Shown piece after piece: positions 34,048 through 44,294 of a stretch of 64,000 nucleotides of DNA. The notes below the pieces were generated by a model, which saw nothing but the letters and a program-made list of their open reading frames with translations, had not been told where the DNA came from and did not search any database. The stretch lies in the NCBI GenBank assembly GCA_950106755.1, contig OX467089.1, positions 18,333,345-18,397,344 of the forward strand. Reading direction: 5' to 3'. Position 1 is the first letter of the stretch, and each line of letters starts with the position of its first letter. Position numbers and translations under genes: made by a program. Source of the stretch: Climacium dendroides. Its lineage: Eukaryota > Streptophyta > Bryopsida > Hypnales > Climaciaceae.

Positions 34048-35818
34048 ATGGCATTCGAACCAGTACAGAAGGTAGCGATATCTGCCCGGGTTATCTCTCC
34101 GGCCATTCCGGATAATTCGGAACTATACAAGCAGTTAGAGAAAGATTTGACTAAGTTAGGGTGTGTTGGTCTATTACACCGACCATGGAACCTCAAGAGT
34201 GAAGATATGATTCAAGAGCTACTTCATGGTGTTCCGAATCAGTATGAGCTCACTTTGAGAGGGCGGCCAGTCACGTGGACCGAGGACATCTGGGCAGACG
34301 TCTATTAGTTCCGGAAGAGCGGGAACGGGTTAGCATCAAGGACGGACCGTTTTGTAGCTGGGAAGTTCACAGGGTCTGCAAACCCTAAGGACGAATTCGC
34401 TATTAGCGAATGCAAGGACAAGAGACATAGGCGGATACTAGAATTTCTCATTTCCATCTTGTGTTCGGAAAAACCAACACGGGTTACCATTACGGTGGCC
34501 AATACTATTTTCAGAGCTATGGAGAACCGAGTGGTGCATTGGGGTAGAGTCATAGCCGGGATAGTGGCTAAGTTAGCGGATCATTTAATCCAAACAAAGG
34601 CGAGTCCAGTTAACACCTACTTGTTCCATCTGTACCATCAGCAGGAACTTTGGAGTGTAGCGGAAGTAATCTAGTATGACACCGGAAAGGCGATTCTGTC
34701 ATACAGACTTTCTAGGGAGGAAGCGGAAGATTCGGTCGAGTCGGATCCAGAAGAACCCCCCGAGGAATACTTGACCGATCCGAGGAACAAGAAGAGGAAG
34801 TCAACCGATCCGGGGTCGCGATCCAAGCCACCGGCGATGGAGAGGGGGGAGTCAAGCAAAGGACCGGAAGTAGAAACTGAATCAACATTTTTCAATGCTG
34901 GGTTCGAGTGGATACGCGAGGCCAAGGTACTCCACGACAGCCTGGCGGATTTGGTAATAGATACCGCGGAAGTTTTGAAGGTGGAGTCGGATCAGATTGT
35001 GGAAGTTGTCAAGCGACTGCCCAAACCGGAAGATTTAAAGAGAAGGGAGGAGCGGATCCAGGAGCTGGAGGCGGAACGGAACCAACTCCAAGCTCGAGTG
35101 AATTGGGCGGAAGGGAAAATGGCAGCTTTAAAGGAGAAAGAGAAAGAGGCTCTCTCCCTTGTCAAGAATCTATCCGCAGCAGTCGACATCAAAGCCGACG
35201 TTATCACGAAAGCTGCTTTGTTTGACTCGAAGCTAATATCGGAAGGCCACATCACCGGAACCAAGGTAGTGACCATCTTCGTGGACTTCACTGCGAAGAT
35301 AGAGCGAGTTTTAGGGGAGCTCCGGCAGCTATTGGCGGCCATCGACCCAAATCAGGTGATGGATTTCTCCACCTTTCTAGAACTTCCTTTTGTCTTGGGT
35401 ACTCCAGGGAGACCGATGGCAGATCGTGCAACTCGAATGGAGGGATTGAGGGGGATACTCACGCCAGCCGAGCCTTCCGCCAACAAGATGCGGATGACGG
35501 AGCTGAATTTGAGGCCAGTTTCGGAGCTGGAACCTAAGTCTAGTGTGAAATCAGTTCCGGTACCACCCAAATTCTCAACTCCGGAATTTGATGAGCGCAT
35601 CATTCAAGGTTCCAAGACAGTAAGTCAGAGGAGACCTCATCAACCGGATCGGTGGAATGACCAATTCGGATTGAACTAATCCGAAAGGATTTTCACACAT
35701 GCAAGAGACCACACCAGAAAAGAGAAGCAAACCCGCAACATTGGAGGATATACCGCTAGAGAAGGAGAAGGAAGTTCAAGTCATCGAAGACTCTGAGGAG
35801 GAGAGTACCTACTCCACT
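34048..35818 (+). pseudogene. LTR-encoded ORF of family A, broken copy in the 5' LTR
   Basis: Homologue of the intact 649-codon ORF at 37093-39042. It starts with the same MAxxPVxK and SARVISPAIPD context. In-frame TAG codons replace Gln codons at about 34306 (after DIWADVY) and at about 34673 (after VAEVI). A later stretch near 35590-35680 has lost part of the linker and shifts frame. The CACTA element then splits the gene; the remaining codons resume at 51149 and end at 51299-51301 (GRKPKH, stop). The same TAG codons are present in the 3' LTR copy, so they predate this insertion. Confidence 0.8.
35816..35818. repeat. 3-bp target duplication ACT of the CACTA element
   Basis: ACT at 35816-35818 and 51146-51148 flanks the CACTA termini. 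The uninterrupted LTR A reads CCACTTCCGG at this point, so removing the element and one ACT restores the LTR exactly. Confidence 0.9.
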
Positions 35819-35859
35819 CACTAGAAGAATTCAATGTTTTTTTTAACATTGGAAAAAAC

Positions 35860-36290
35860 GTGCCGTGATGTTTTATTTAACAAGGACGGTACCTGTAGTG
35901 ACGTCTAAAAAAATCCGTTTAAAAAAACAGGCCAAAAACGGGCCATGTTATGTGCTAAAACATGCTTAAATTTTTTGTGACATCGAAAACAACAGGGTTA
36001 CCCAAGAGTTTCTGAGAGTGCCATGTGGAGGGGTTTTGGCATCCACGTAGGATTTTTAACGATGGGCAGGGACACGTGGGACAACTTTTTCATCCAACGA
36101 CGTTCTGACGTGTCCAATGACGTGGACCCCTAAATATCCGACGTGAAAAATAATTTCCGGTGCACACAGCCTACGTGGCAGCTGACGTGGCACTTTTCTG
36201 CGGTACATGCCGATGTTCTGTGTAATGTTCTCTGGGACATCACATTTGACAAGAGGATGTTTTAAATGACATCAGAGTCAAATCAGTCAA
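35860..36290. repeat. CACTA left subterminal repeat region
   Basis: TGACGTC, GACGTGG, TGACGTG and TGACATC-like words recur here (for example near 35899, 36110, 36121, 36190 and 36268), together with ACGTGGCA blocks. In CACTA elements such subterminal repeats bind TnpA. There is no gene in this interval. Confidence 0.55.
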
Positions 36291-37092
36291 TGTGGGAATG
36301 CGATCCCACATGCTAGACCCATAATACTAGTATAGGACAGAAAAATTCAAAACTTGTTTCCTTCAGAGGGAAAGTTTTTGAGTTCCCCTAGGAAGTAAGG
36401 CAAATTAGGAAAACCGGATTTTCGGATCCGGAAAAATTTCATTAGGGCTAAAAACCTAAAATCCGGAACCCTAGAAAGTTCCGGATATCGGATGACGGCG
36501 CCGGCCCTAAACCGGAAACCGGATCCGTACTAGGGATAGGGTTTTGCCGCCAAAACCTATCCCGTACATCGAGTCCATATACGAGGGGGACTGTAGCCGG
36601 CCGCGGGCACACTTATCCTCTTTCTTTTGTTCTCCCGCCGGCGTATTCCGTTTTCCTTGCTTCTGTGGGAATCCGGAATCCGGAAACAGATCAATAATGC
36701 AAAAAGTAGGTGCGAAAAATAGAGAAAAAATAAAAAAATAATAGTTAGAGTGTGATTTTTGGACCAGATAACTTGAATTAGGAAATAAGCGTTCCGGCAC
36801 CACCTGTAACCGGAACTTATCCGGATCCGGAATCCGGACTCATCCGGAACACAAGAACCTACCGTATAGGTCCCGTAGCTACGGAAGTAAGATACCGTTG
36901 AGGCAACGGACCTGTAGCTGTTGTCCTTAAGACCGTAGAGAGACAGTTTGGTACTTAAGCCGTCTTCCTAGGGTTTTCTCTTCCCTTTTCAGTTCTGTGT
37001 ACCCGAGACTGTTTGTGTGAGTAGTTGAGAAAAAGAGTGGTGAGTTAGCGACTGAGGTAGAACTACTTTCTTTTCGTTCTCACTTAGATCTT

Positions 37093-39042
37093 ATGGCATC
37101 CGGACCAGTACGGAAGACAGCGGTATCTGCCCGGGTTATCTCTCCGGCCATTCCGGATAGCCCGGAACTACACAAACAGTTAGAGGAGGACCTGACTAGA
37201 TTAGGATGTGTCGGTTTACTACACCGACCGTGGAATCTCAAGAGTGAGGAAATGATTCAGGAGCTACTTCACGGTGTTCCGAATCAATATGAGCTTACTT
37301 TGAGAGGACGACCAGTCGCGTGGACCGAGGACATCTGGGTGGATGTCTATCAGTTCCGGAAGAGTGGGAACGGTTTAGCATCGAGGACGGACCGTTTTGT
37401 AGCCGGAAAGTTCACCGGGACTGCAAACCCTAAAGACAGCTTTGCTATCAGCGAGTGTAAGGACGAGAGACATAGGCGGATTCTAGAGTTTCTGATTCCG
37501 ATCTTATATCCGGAAAAGCCAACGCGGGTTACCATTACAGTGGCCAACACTATCTTTGGGGCTATGGAGAACCGGATAGTACACTGGGGTAGGATCATAG
37601 CCGGGATAGTGGCTAAGTTAACGGATCACATGACACGAGCTAAGGCAAGTCCGGTTAGTACGTATTTGTTTCATCTGTACCATCAACAGGAGCTTTTGAG
37701 TGCAGCGGAAATAATTCAGTATGACACCGGAAAGACCCTCTTGTCATACGGACTTTTCGGAGAGGAAGCGGAGGATCCGGTCGAGTCTGAACCGGAGGAA
37801 CTTCCCGAGGAGCGTCTGACGGACCCAAGGACCAAGAAGAGGAAGTCAACCAATCCGGGGTCGAGAATCAAGCCTCCGACACTGGAGAGGGGGGAGTCTA
37901 GCAAGGGACCTGAGATGGAAACGGAATCCGCATTTTTCAATGCGGGGCTCAATTGGATATGGGAAGCCAAGGTACTTCATGACGGATTGTCGGATCTGGT
38001 GATAGATACCGCGGAAGTACTGAAGGTGGATCCGGATCAGATCGTGGAAGCTGTCAAGCGACTGCCCAAGCCGGAGGATCTGAAGAAGAGGGATGAGCGA
38101 ATCCAGGAATTGGAGGCGGAACGGAATGTATTCCATGCTCGGGTGAATTGGGCGGAAGGAGAAATGGTAGCTGCGAAGGAGAAAGAGAAGGAGGCCCTTG
38201 CGCTGGTCAAGAATCTAACCGGGGCAGTCAACATCAAAACCGATATCATCACGAAGGCTGCCTTGTTTGACTCCAAGATGATATCCGAAGGCCACATTAC
38301 CGGAACCAAGGTAGTTACCATCCTCGTAGACTTCACCGCGAGAATAGAACGAGTTTTCAAGGAGATCCAGAAGCTGCTGGCGGCCATCGACCCAAACCAT
38401 GCGATGGATTTCTCCACCTTTCCGGAACTTCCTTTTGTCGCAGGTACCCCAGGAAAACTAGTGGCGGATCAGGCAACCCGGATGGAGGGTCTGAGGGGGA
38501 TACTTACACCAGCCGAGCCTTCTGCCAGTAAGATACGGATGACGGAGTTGAATTTGAGGCCAGCCTCGGAACCGGAACCGGAGTCTAGTGCGAAATCGGT
38601 TCCGGTGCCATCTAAGTTCTCAACTCCGGAAGTTCCCAAGGCACAAACAATGCCAAATTTGATGGCCGGAACATTCAAGGTTCCAGGACAGCAGGTTAGG
38701 GGAGATCTCATCAACCGGATTGGTGGGATGACCAATCCGGCTCGGACCAATCCGAAAGGATTTGTGCACATGCAAGAGACCACGCCGGAGAAAGGAAGCA
38801 AACCCGCGACGTTGGAGGATACAACACCAGAGAAGGAGAAGGAAGTCCAAGTTATTGAAGATTCGGATGAGGAGAGTGCCCACTCCACTTCCGGAACCGA
38901 AGACGACAGCGATCCGTCGCCAGCCACGCACCATATCCAAACTCGGGCCACAGCAAAAACTACGCCAGCCAAGAACACGAAGGGGACGCCTACCAGCCAA
39001 GCGGGGAGTCGTTCAAAGAAAGGACGGAAGCCAAGACATTAG
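37093..39042 (+). CDS. LTR-encoded ORF of family A, intact, 649 residues, function unknown
   Basis: This is a single open frame inside a solo LTR. Residues 1-30 form a short basic lead (SARVISPAIPD). Residues 31-220 form a globular block: LGCVGLLHRPWNL, GVPNQYELTLRGRPVAWTED, VAGKF, PEKPTRVTITVANTIFGAM, and then THE-type helices ending in STYLFHLYHQQELLSA. A linker with an NLS-like KKRK (about residue 250) follows, then a coiled-coil region (about 310-380, RDERIQELEAERN) and EGHITGTKVVTILVDF. A Pro/Ser/Thr linker and an acidic patch lead to a basic tail (SRSKKGRKPRH). The N-terminal block recalls the plant-transposon-associated 'putative plant transposon protein' domain (VRGRPV-type motif); this is inference. 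It is not gag: there is no CCHC knuckle, and a separate gag exists. Confidence 0.75.
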   Translation: MASGPVRKTAVSARVISPAIPDSPELHKQLEEDLTRLGCVGLLHRPWNLKSEEMIQELLHGVPNQYELTLRGRPVAWTEDIWVDVYQFRKSGNGLASRTDRFVAGKFTGTANPKDSFAISECKDERHRRILEFLIPILYPEKPTRVTITVANTIFGAMENRIVHWGRIIAGIVAKLTDHMTRAKASPVSTYLFHLYHQQELLSAAEIIQYDTGKTLLSYGLFGEEAEDPVESEPEELPEERLTDPRTKKRKSTNPGSRIKPPTLERGESSKGPEMETESAFFNAGLNWIWEAKVLHDGLSDLVIDTAEVLKVDPDQIVEAVKRLPKPEDLKKRDERIQELEAERNVFHARVNWAEGEMVAAKEKEKEALALVKNLTGAVNIKTDIITKAALFDSKMISEGHITGTKVVTILVDFTARIERVFKEIQKLLAAIDPNHAMDFSTFPELPFVAGTPGKLVADQATRMEGLRGILTPAEPSASKIRMTELNLRPASEPEPESSAKSVPVPSKFSTPEVPKAQTMPNLMAGTFKVPGQQVRGDLINRIGGMTNPARTNPKGFVHMQETTPEKGSKPATLEDTTPEKEKEVQVIEDSDEESAHSTSGTEDDSDPSPATHHIQTRATAKTTPAKNTKGTPTSQAGSRSKKGRKPRH

Positions 39043-40224
39043 GATTGGTAGGAGAAGAGGTATAGGATCCGAAATGGGGTTCCGAGCTTGGACCTGGTTT
39101 CCGGAAATTTAGGCGGATAGTGAGGAATCCGGTTATCTCGGACGGCTGTTAGCAATCTGTCCGGATATCTCGGGAGATTCAGGGATTGGTGGCCTGGATT
39201 TCCGGGTTTCCTTTCCAAGCTTTTAGGAGTTGACTTTGGGTTTTTGTATTAGTATTTTAAGGGAGGCAAGTTAGTTGTCTGCCATTCCATCCTACTCCAC
39301 TGGATTGTAGTGCTTTCACGTATGTATTACAATTTTCTTTTCTTAAATCTAAATCAGCCAAGTTACCTTTAGCTGCACTTTTTCGCTTAGACAGGATCAT
39401 TCTGAGCTGGGTGTATGCATGGGTGTCTGATCTGGTACTGGAGAAAGAGAGGGGAGGGAGAGAAGGAATCCGGATCTTGAGCTACGGATCGTCTGGGAGT
39501 GAAGTGAGTGAGAAGGGATGCAAAGCTGAGTAAGGGAGTACAAGTGCAACGTGCTTTTAAACTGCTGGAACCGCAATCCGGAGCAAAGGGTAGAGGTCCG
39601 TGCGAGTCCGGAACCAGGAGGGTTCTGTGCGGAGTTAAGCAACCGCTAGAGGAAAGGATCTCCCGCTACTTCGGAAAGTCTGCCAACCTTCCCCTTGGTA
39701 AATTGTCTTCTCCTTGAGATTCTATCATTTTGGGTCTATAAGCTCTGATCCGTCGTTGTAGTAAGAGAGGTGTGGAAAGTGCTCTGTGTGACCTGATTCT
39801 GGATTGGCCAATCCAGAAACTGTGAGAGAATACTCCTCCTTCCTCCTACAACTGCGTTGTCTTAGGTGTGTTGTTTAGTAGATTTAGAGTACAGGGAGAA
39901 TAATTGTACAAGTGGTGAGTCCCCACCCCTTTCTAGATCAAGGGTGGACCCTTTGAGGGTAAAACAGAGGCAACAAAAACCAGTGACGGAAGAGAGACGG
40001 AAATCAGATCCGGGTGTGTCCGGATCCGGAACGGAATCCGGAATGTACTAAGTTTCCGGAACGAGATAGGATAAGTGAAATAAGGGGGATTAAGTAAGTA
40101 GTCACAACCCGGATACTTCTCATTCAATCGATATCATACTAGAAGTTCCCTGGACCGATAATTCGTGTCATCTTGCAACAATCTGCTGTTGTCAGGATAC
40201 TTACGGCTAACTGCGCGTACGACA
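39043..40224 (+). other. 3' part of LTR A after the ORF, noncoding
   Basis: Presumed 3' UTR, R and U5 of the LTR. It contains conserved blocks shared with 51302-52471 and 63360-64000: CAAGTTAGTTGT, TCACGTATGTATTACAATTT, a CAACCGC-AGAGGAAAGGA block, GTGAGTCCCCACCCCTTTCTAG and AATTCGTGTCATCTT. No frame is conserved across copies. Confidence 0.6.
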
Positions 40225-40346
40225 GCTTCGTTAGAATTCCGGTAGACTGAGGGACTATGTGAGTTGCGATCGTGCAGGGGTTACCGGAGTGACAGTTGTG
40301 AGCAGAGATTTAGGGAGAGATTGTGTGAGGATTGATCGTGAGCACA

Positions 40347-42448
40347 ATGGCTTCTAGGGCAAGCCGGCGGAAGTTGAAGGACTTGCCTGAGGATTCAGAG
40401 GACGAGGCGCCGGCACCTGTACCTCGACCAAGGACCATCCCGGTGATGAAGGTGGTTCCGGAGGTTCCGACGGAGGAGGACCGGCTGGCGCGCCTACGGG
40501 AGCATCTCCGCAACATGGGGTGTGACGGACTCCTAGAAGTGCCGTGGGGAATCCGAAGGAGAGCCTGGTTTCGGACATACTTCGTCCGAAAATTGGTATC
40601 TTGGATACCACCATTCGGGCGAAGCCAGACCTGTGGACGGTAAACACTTGGCGGGCCGTCTACAAGTTCCGGGAGGCGCTGGACAAGGTCATGGAGAAGA
40701 ACCAGGAGGTGATGGAGGGAGAGTTCCGGGCGCCCGCCAATCCGAAGGAAGGTAACCAGGTTTCCGACCTAGTGAATCCGGAGTACCGGGATGTGGTAGC
40801 GTTTCTCAACCCTATCCTCCATCCCACCAAGCCGCGGCGAGTAGTAGCGAAGGTAGCCTCCACCATCTTGTGGAGCCTCCAGGGAAAGATGATGATGGAC
40901 TGGGCAGCCATCATCCACGAGCTAGTCGGAGACTTAGTGCGTGCCCTCCGGTCCGGAAAGAAGAGCTAGAGTCCTCTTCCGGCATATTTGTCTCATTTGT
41001 ACGCCCACCATTCTCTGCTCAAGGCGAATGAAGAGAGTGCGTATCAGGACCTAGTCCAACTTCAGCAGTAAGGAGGAGAGGAGCCCTCGCCTCGAGACAG
41101 ACCAGACGATGAGGACACTAAGGAAGAGGAGCTGGTCTCTCCGCTAAAGAAGAGGAAACGACGGAATAGGACGCCGCCGGTAAGTCCGTCAGAGGAGCCT
41201 CCTACATCGGAACCACAGGAAGAGGTTCAGGAGGTAAAGACGAAAACCGGACTTGTTCCGAAGGGAGTCCAACCATCCTTGCAACTGGTTGGGCCGATAT
41301 GACCGCACACCGTCGCCACTGAGGCTGAGGCCGGACCCTCCCGGACCCGGATGATAGAGGTGGAGGAGAGGGATCGGACAACCATGTGATTGGGAGGGTC
41401 ACCCCTAGAAGACATCCAAGAGATGGCTCAGCATCTGGTGTGGCGGGTAGACGATCTCTTCCAGATCTACGAGAACTATGATGGAGCCCTCAAACGAGTG
41501 TACCGGAAGATGGCGCTAACCGACCGGAATGCCATTTTCCGGAGGACGGATGCATTGGTGGTAGCGGAGCAGCAAAACAACCTCCTCATAGCAGAACAGA
41601 AGAATTTGGTAACAGAGCTAGGGGCGTTGCGCGTAGAAAACCGAACGTTGCGAGACCAAGTCCGGAACTCGGAATCCCATTGTGTGGATTTAGAGAGCAC
41701 CATCCGCACTGTTAAGGAGACAGCTCGGCTTACAGAAGAAGCTCATCGCCGGCAGATAGCGGCCTTATGCGAAAGTGTAGTTCAGCTCCGGAGCTCTCTA
41801 GAGGTCCCGATAGACTATATCAACAAGGCCTGGCTGTTTGAAACTAACCTCGATGCAGCCGCCAACTCAAGCCGGGTTCCTATCGTCAAATGCTTACTAG
41901 AGCAAGCAAGACGAATGGATACATCCCGGGCCGCGATGAGGGAGATGATGGAGTACATTATGTCTACAGAATCGGATCCGGCACCTCAATCTCCCTCGTC
42001 AGCGCAGACTTTGGTGGTTCTGGAAAGCAGTGATCCGGAACCTATGGTTACGGAGGTCTCACCGGTGGTCCCGGTAAATCCGGAACTTTCACCACCAGCC
42101 GGAAGACCAGAAGGAGTGGACTAGAGAGCAGTGGTACCTCCGGGAAGTGAAGACCTGCTGCCGGTAACTCCGACCATTGACCTGATGAGTGCTTCTCCGG
42201 AAGTTCACGCCGGACGGACGGTACAGTCTTCTCCGCGTCATAAGAAGACTTAGAAGGATGCGAGAGGGAGTCCGGACACTCAGGTAGTCGGGACTAGGAG
42301 TGTAGACAGGGATACCAGTATTATGGAAATTCCAAGATGGGGCCAAAGGGGTCCGAATCTATTTTCTCCGGAGGGTAGCCGGAAAGAAGTAAAGCTGGAT
42401 CTTCTGAAGGACTATGTTCCTCCTAAAGATCCAGATTCAAAAGAATAG
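40347..42448 (+). pseudogene. LTR-encoded ORF of family B, decayed
   Basis: Starts MASRASRRKLKDLPEDSEDE and continues as MGCDGLLEVPWG, matching the GCxGL-xPW motif of families A and C. A frameshift near 40550 leads into VNTWRAVYKFREA, APANPKEG, HPTKPRRVVAKVASTI and a TAG after RSGKKS (about 40967). SHLYAHHSLLKANEES then continues in frame. Stops follow near 41069 and 41300. The segment 41390-42121 is an open coiled-coil and acidic region, and the frame continues through two more stops to a final TAG at 42446-42448. The domain layout (globular block, basic PLKKRKRR, coiled coil, acidic tail) is the same as in families A and C. Confidence 0.7.
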
Positions 42449-43545
42449 TATACAATAGTGTAGTTTAGTGGCAATACTGGAGTCCGGCCGTCAAAGCCGG
42501 AAAAATAGGATCTGGAATCTTCCGAAAATTTAGTGGACCAGTAGGAATGCTTTGTAGGATTTTTAGGATGATGTTAGTCTTAGTATAAGTAGGACTTTTA
42601 ATGACCTTTCTGGTCATTCACAACCATCTCATAGTTTCAACATTGTACCTTTTTCGGAGTTTAATTCTAAAGTGTGTTGGAGTATCCAATCTCTTATCTT
42701 TCTTATGTACGGTATATGTTTGTGAGAGGTGTGAGTTCGTTCTTGCGTTTCCGGTATTGAGAACTTACCTTGTGTGGCAAGAGTCGATGTTGTGAGAGTA
42801 TCCGAATGTATTAACTTGAGGGGGAGATCAACCGAATGGTTCCGGCAGTAAGATTAGGGTAGTACTGCTCAGATGCCGGTATAGCCTACGTGTAGGATAT
42901 AGCCCTAGGTGAAAAGGGGTATCTGAGAGGCTGCTAGCAAACTTCCGTGTACGGAGGTATTGCTGGACGTGCCCAAATTCCGGATTGCCGGAATTCCTCG
43001 TAGAACAGAGTTAAGCCCCGGCACAAGCCCAAGAAAGTACAGGAGAAACCAGTCGGTCAACAGGAGGCTCAGTGTTCGGTTAAAGGTTAGAATGTCGTTG
43101 TAGTTCTTGACCGTCTCTGTGTGACCTAATCCGGAAGAGCTTCCGGATTTGTGAGGCGACGGAACAAGAGGACACTTCCGGTCCATGAAGAGTTAGGTTG
43201 CTATTAGTATTAGAGAGAGAGAGAGTGAAAGAGAGCGTGTTTCCGGACACGATAAGCATCCGGACGGTGGATCTGGCCACTCATCATCCAAACCCAGGGA
43301 TCCCGGAAGGGACATTGAAACGGTTTCCGGATCCTTCCGGAACCCACCCGGCACTAGTGTCCGGACCAGACCAAAAGTCCGGAATAATCCGACGGAGAGA
43401 AAAGTGAGTGCTTAGACCGGGATAGCCTATGAAACTGTAATCCACAAGTCCTCGTGGGAATGATTCCGGAGCGGTTTACTCTAAGAAGGCCTTTGGTATG
43501 AATTAAGGGCTAATTGGAGGAATACTGGTCCGACTAATCGCTACA
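42449..43545 (+). other. 3' part of LTR B, noncoding
   Basis: CCGGA-dense sequence with no conserved frame, ending in the LTR terminus CTACA and the GTCAA duplication. It contains a (GA)n-like tract at about 43212-43235. Confidence 0.5.
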
Positions 43546-43550
43546 GTCAA

Positions 43551-44294
43551 CGAGAATGTGCTTTAGAAAACGAGCTAGGTGGACAATACTGTGGAATTTC
43601 TTCTTTGCTGAAATCGCAGACATCGTCCACATACACGTCTATTGTGACATTAAGTAGAGCAACCCGTGTACTGGGGTATGCATTGCTTTGCGCTTAGTGT
43701 TCCGTTCGACACGCACAGTGACAACTGCAGTGTTTTCTTGAGCATTACAGAAGACATACAATGCGAGAGGAAGGATGTTTTCCCGAACGAAATGAACAAC
43801 GTGAATCATAAACCTCAACATCAAAGATGATGTACTCTACAACCCATATACATGAGTGAATGGAAGATTGAGATATGCCATTAGAAGATGAATTATGTGT
43901 CTTTGTAAGAGATGTCCAAGCATAGAAGCTTGTGTTTTCAATGGCATTGGGATTATAAGGCCACTTGCCAACTTCTGCACAAAATAGCTATGCACATGCC
44001 CATAGTCTAGTACTACGAAGAAATCCACAACAACATTAACTATAGCACTTTCGATGAAAACATGGTGTGTTCTACTCAATGTTCTGAATAACATGCTTGA
44101 CCATCATATGCGACGTTCAGTTGGACACGCTGTGGCAAACAAGGACTCACTTCTTCCGAGGTGCATCTAATTTCTTAACAACAGTAGTCTGCATCGTACC
44201 ACACCAAGTCAAAACCAGCAGTACCTATTCGTGCATGTTTATTTCTAGAACTCTTATACAGCCACAACAAATGTCAAGAAATGTTACACTTGCA
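43551..44294. other. CACTA interior downstream of the TnpA-like gene
   Basis: Resumption of CACTA sequence after LTR B. No coding frame is visible. It contains GACATC/GTGACA words similar to the ends and probably includes the 3' UTR of the minus-strand gene. Confidence 0.4.

Larger units (their letters stand above)
33618..35818 (+). repeat. 5' LTR, first part (before the CACTA insertion)
   Basis: This matches the 3' LTR from 61003 almost base for base. It contains a TATA-like TATTTAAG near 33907 and the start of the LTR ORF at 34048. It is interrupted at the trinucleotide ACT (35816-35818), which is repeated at 51146-51148. Confidence 0.92.
36664..40224 (+). mobile_element. Solo LTR, family A, 3.56 kb
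   Basis: It starts TGTGGGAATCCGGAATCC and ends GCGCGTACGACA, with perfect GCTTC duplications at 36659-36663 and 40225-40229. It aligns over its full length with the gypsy LTRs (33618-, 61003-) but is visibly more diverged from them than they are from each other. No internal sequence is present. It contains the one intact family-A LTR ORF (37093-39042). Confidence 0.9.
36291..43545 (+). mobile_element. Solo LTR, family B, 3.69 kb, interrupted by LTR A
   Basis: It begins TGTGGGAATGCGATCCCACA and ends CTAATCGCTACA, flanked by GTCAA at 36286-36290 and 43546-43550. Excluding the nested LTR (36664-40229 with one duplication copy) it is about 3.69 kb. There is no PBS, PPT or pol, so it is a solo LTR. 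It carries a decayed LTR ORF (40347-42448) homologous to that of family A. It is rich in TCCGGA words. Its first bases resemble LTR A, but most of the sequence has diverged. Confidence 0.82.

Noticed and set aside
34306..34308. Programmed TAG read-through in the LTR ORF
   Set aside because: The solo LTR A copy has CAG at the same place with a full open frame, and a second TAG and a deletion follow, so inactivation is simpler.
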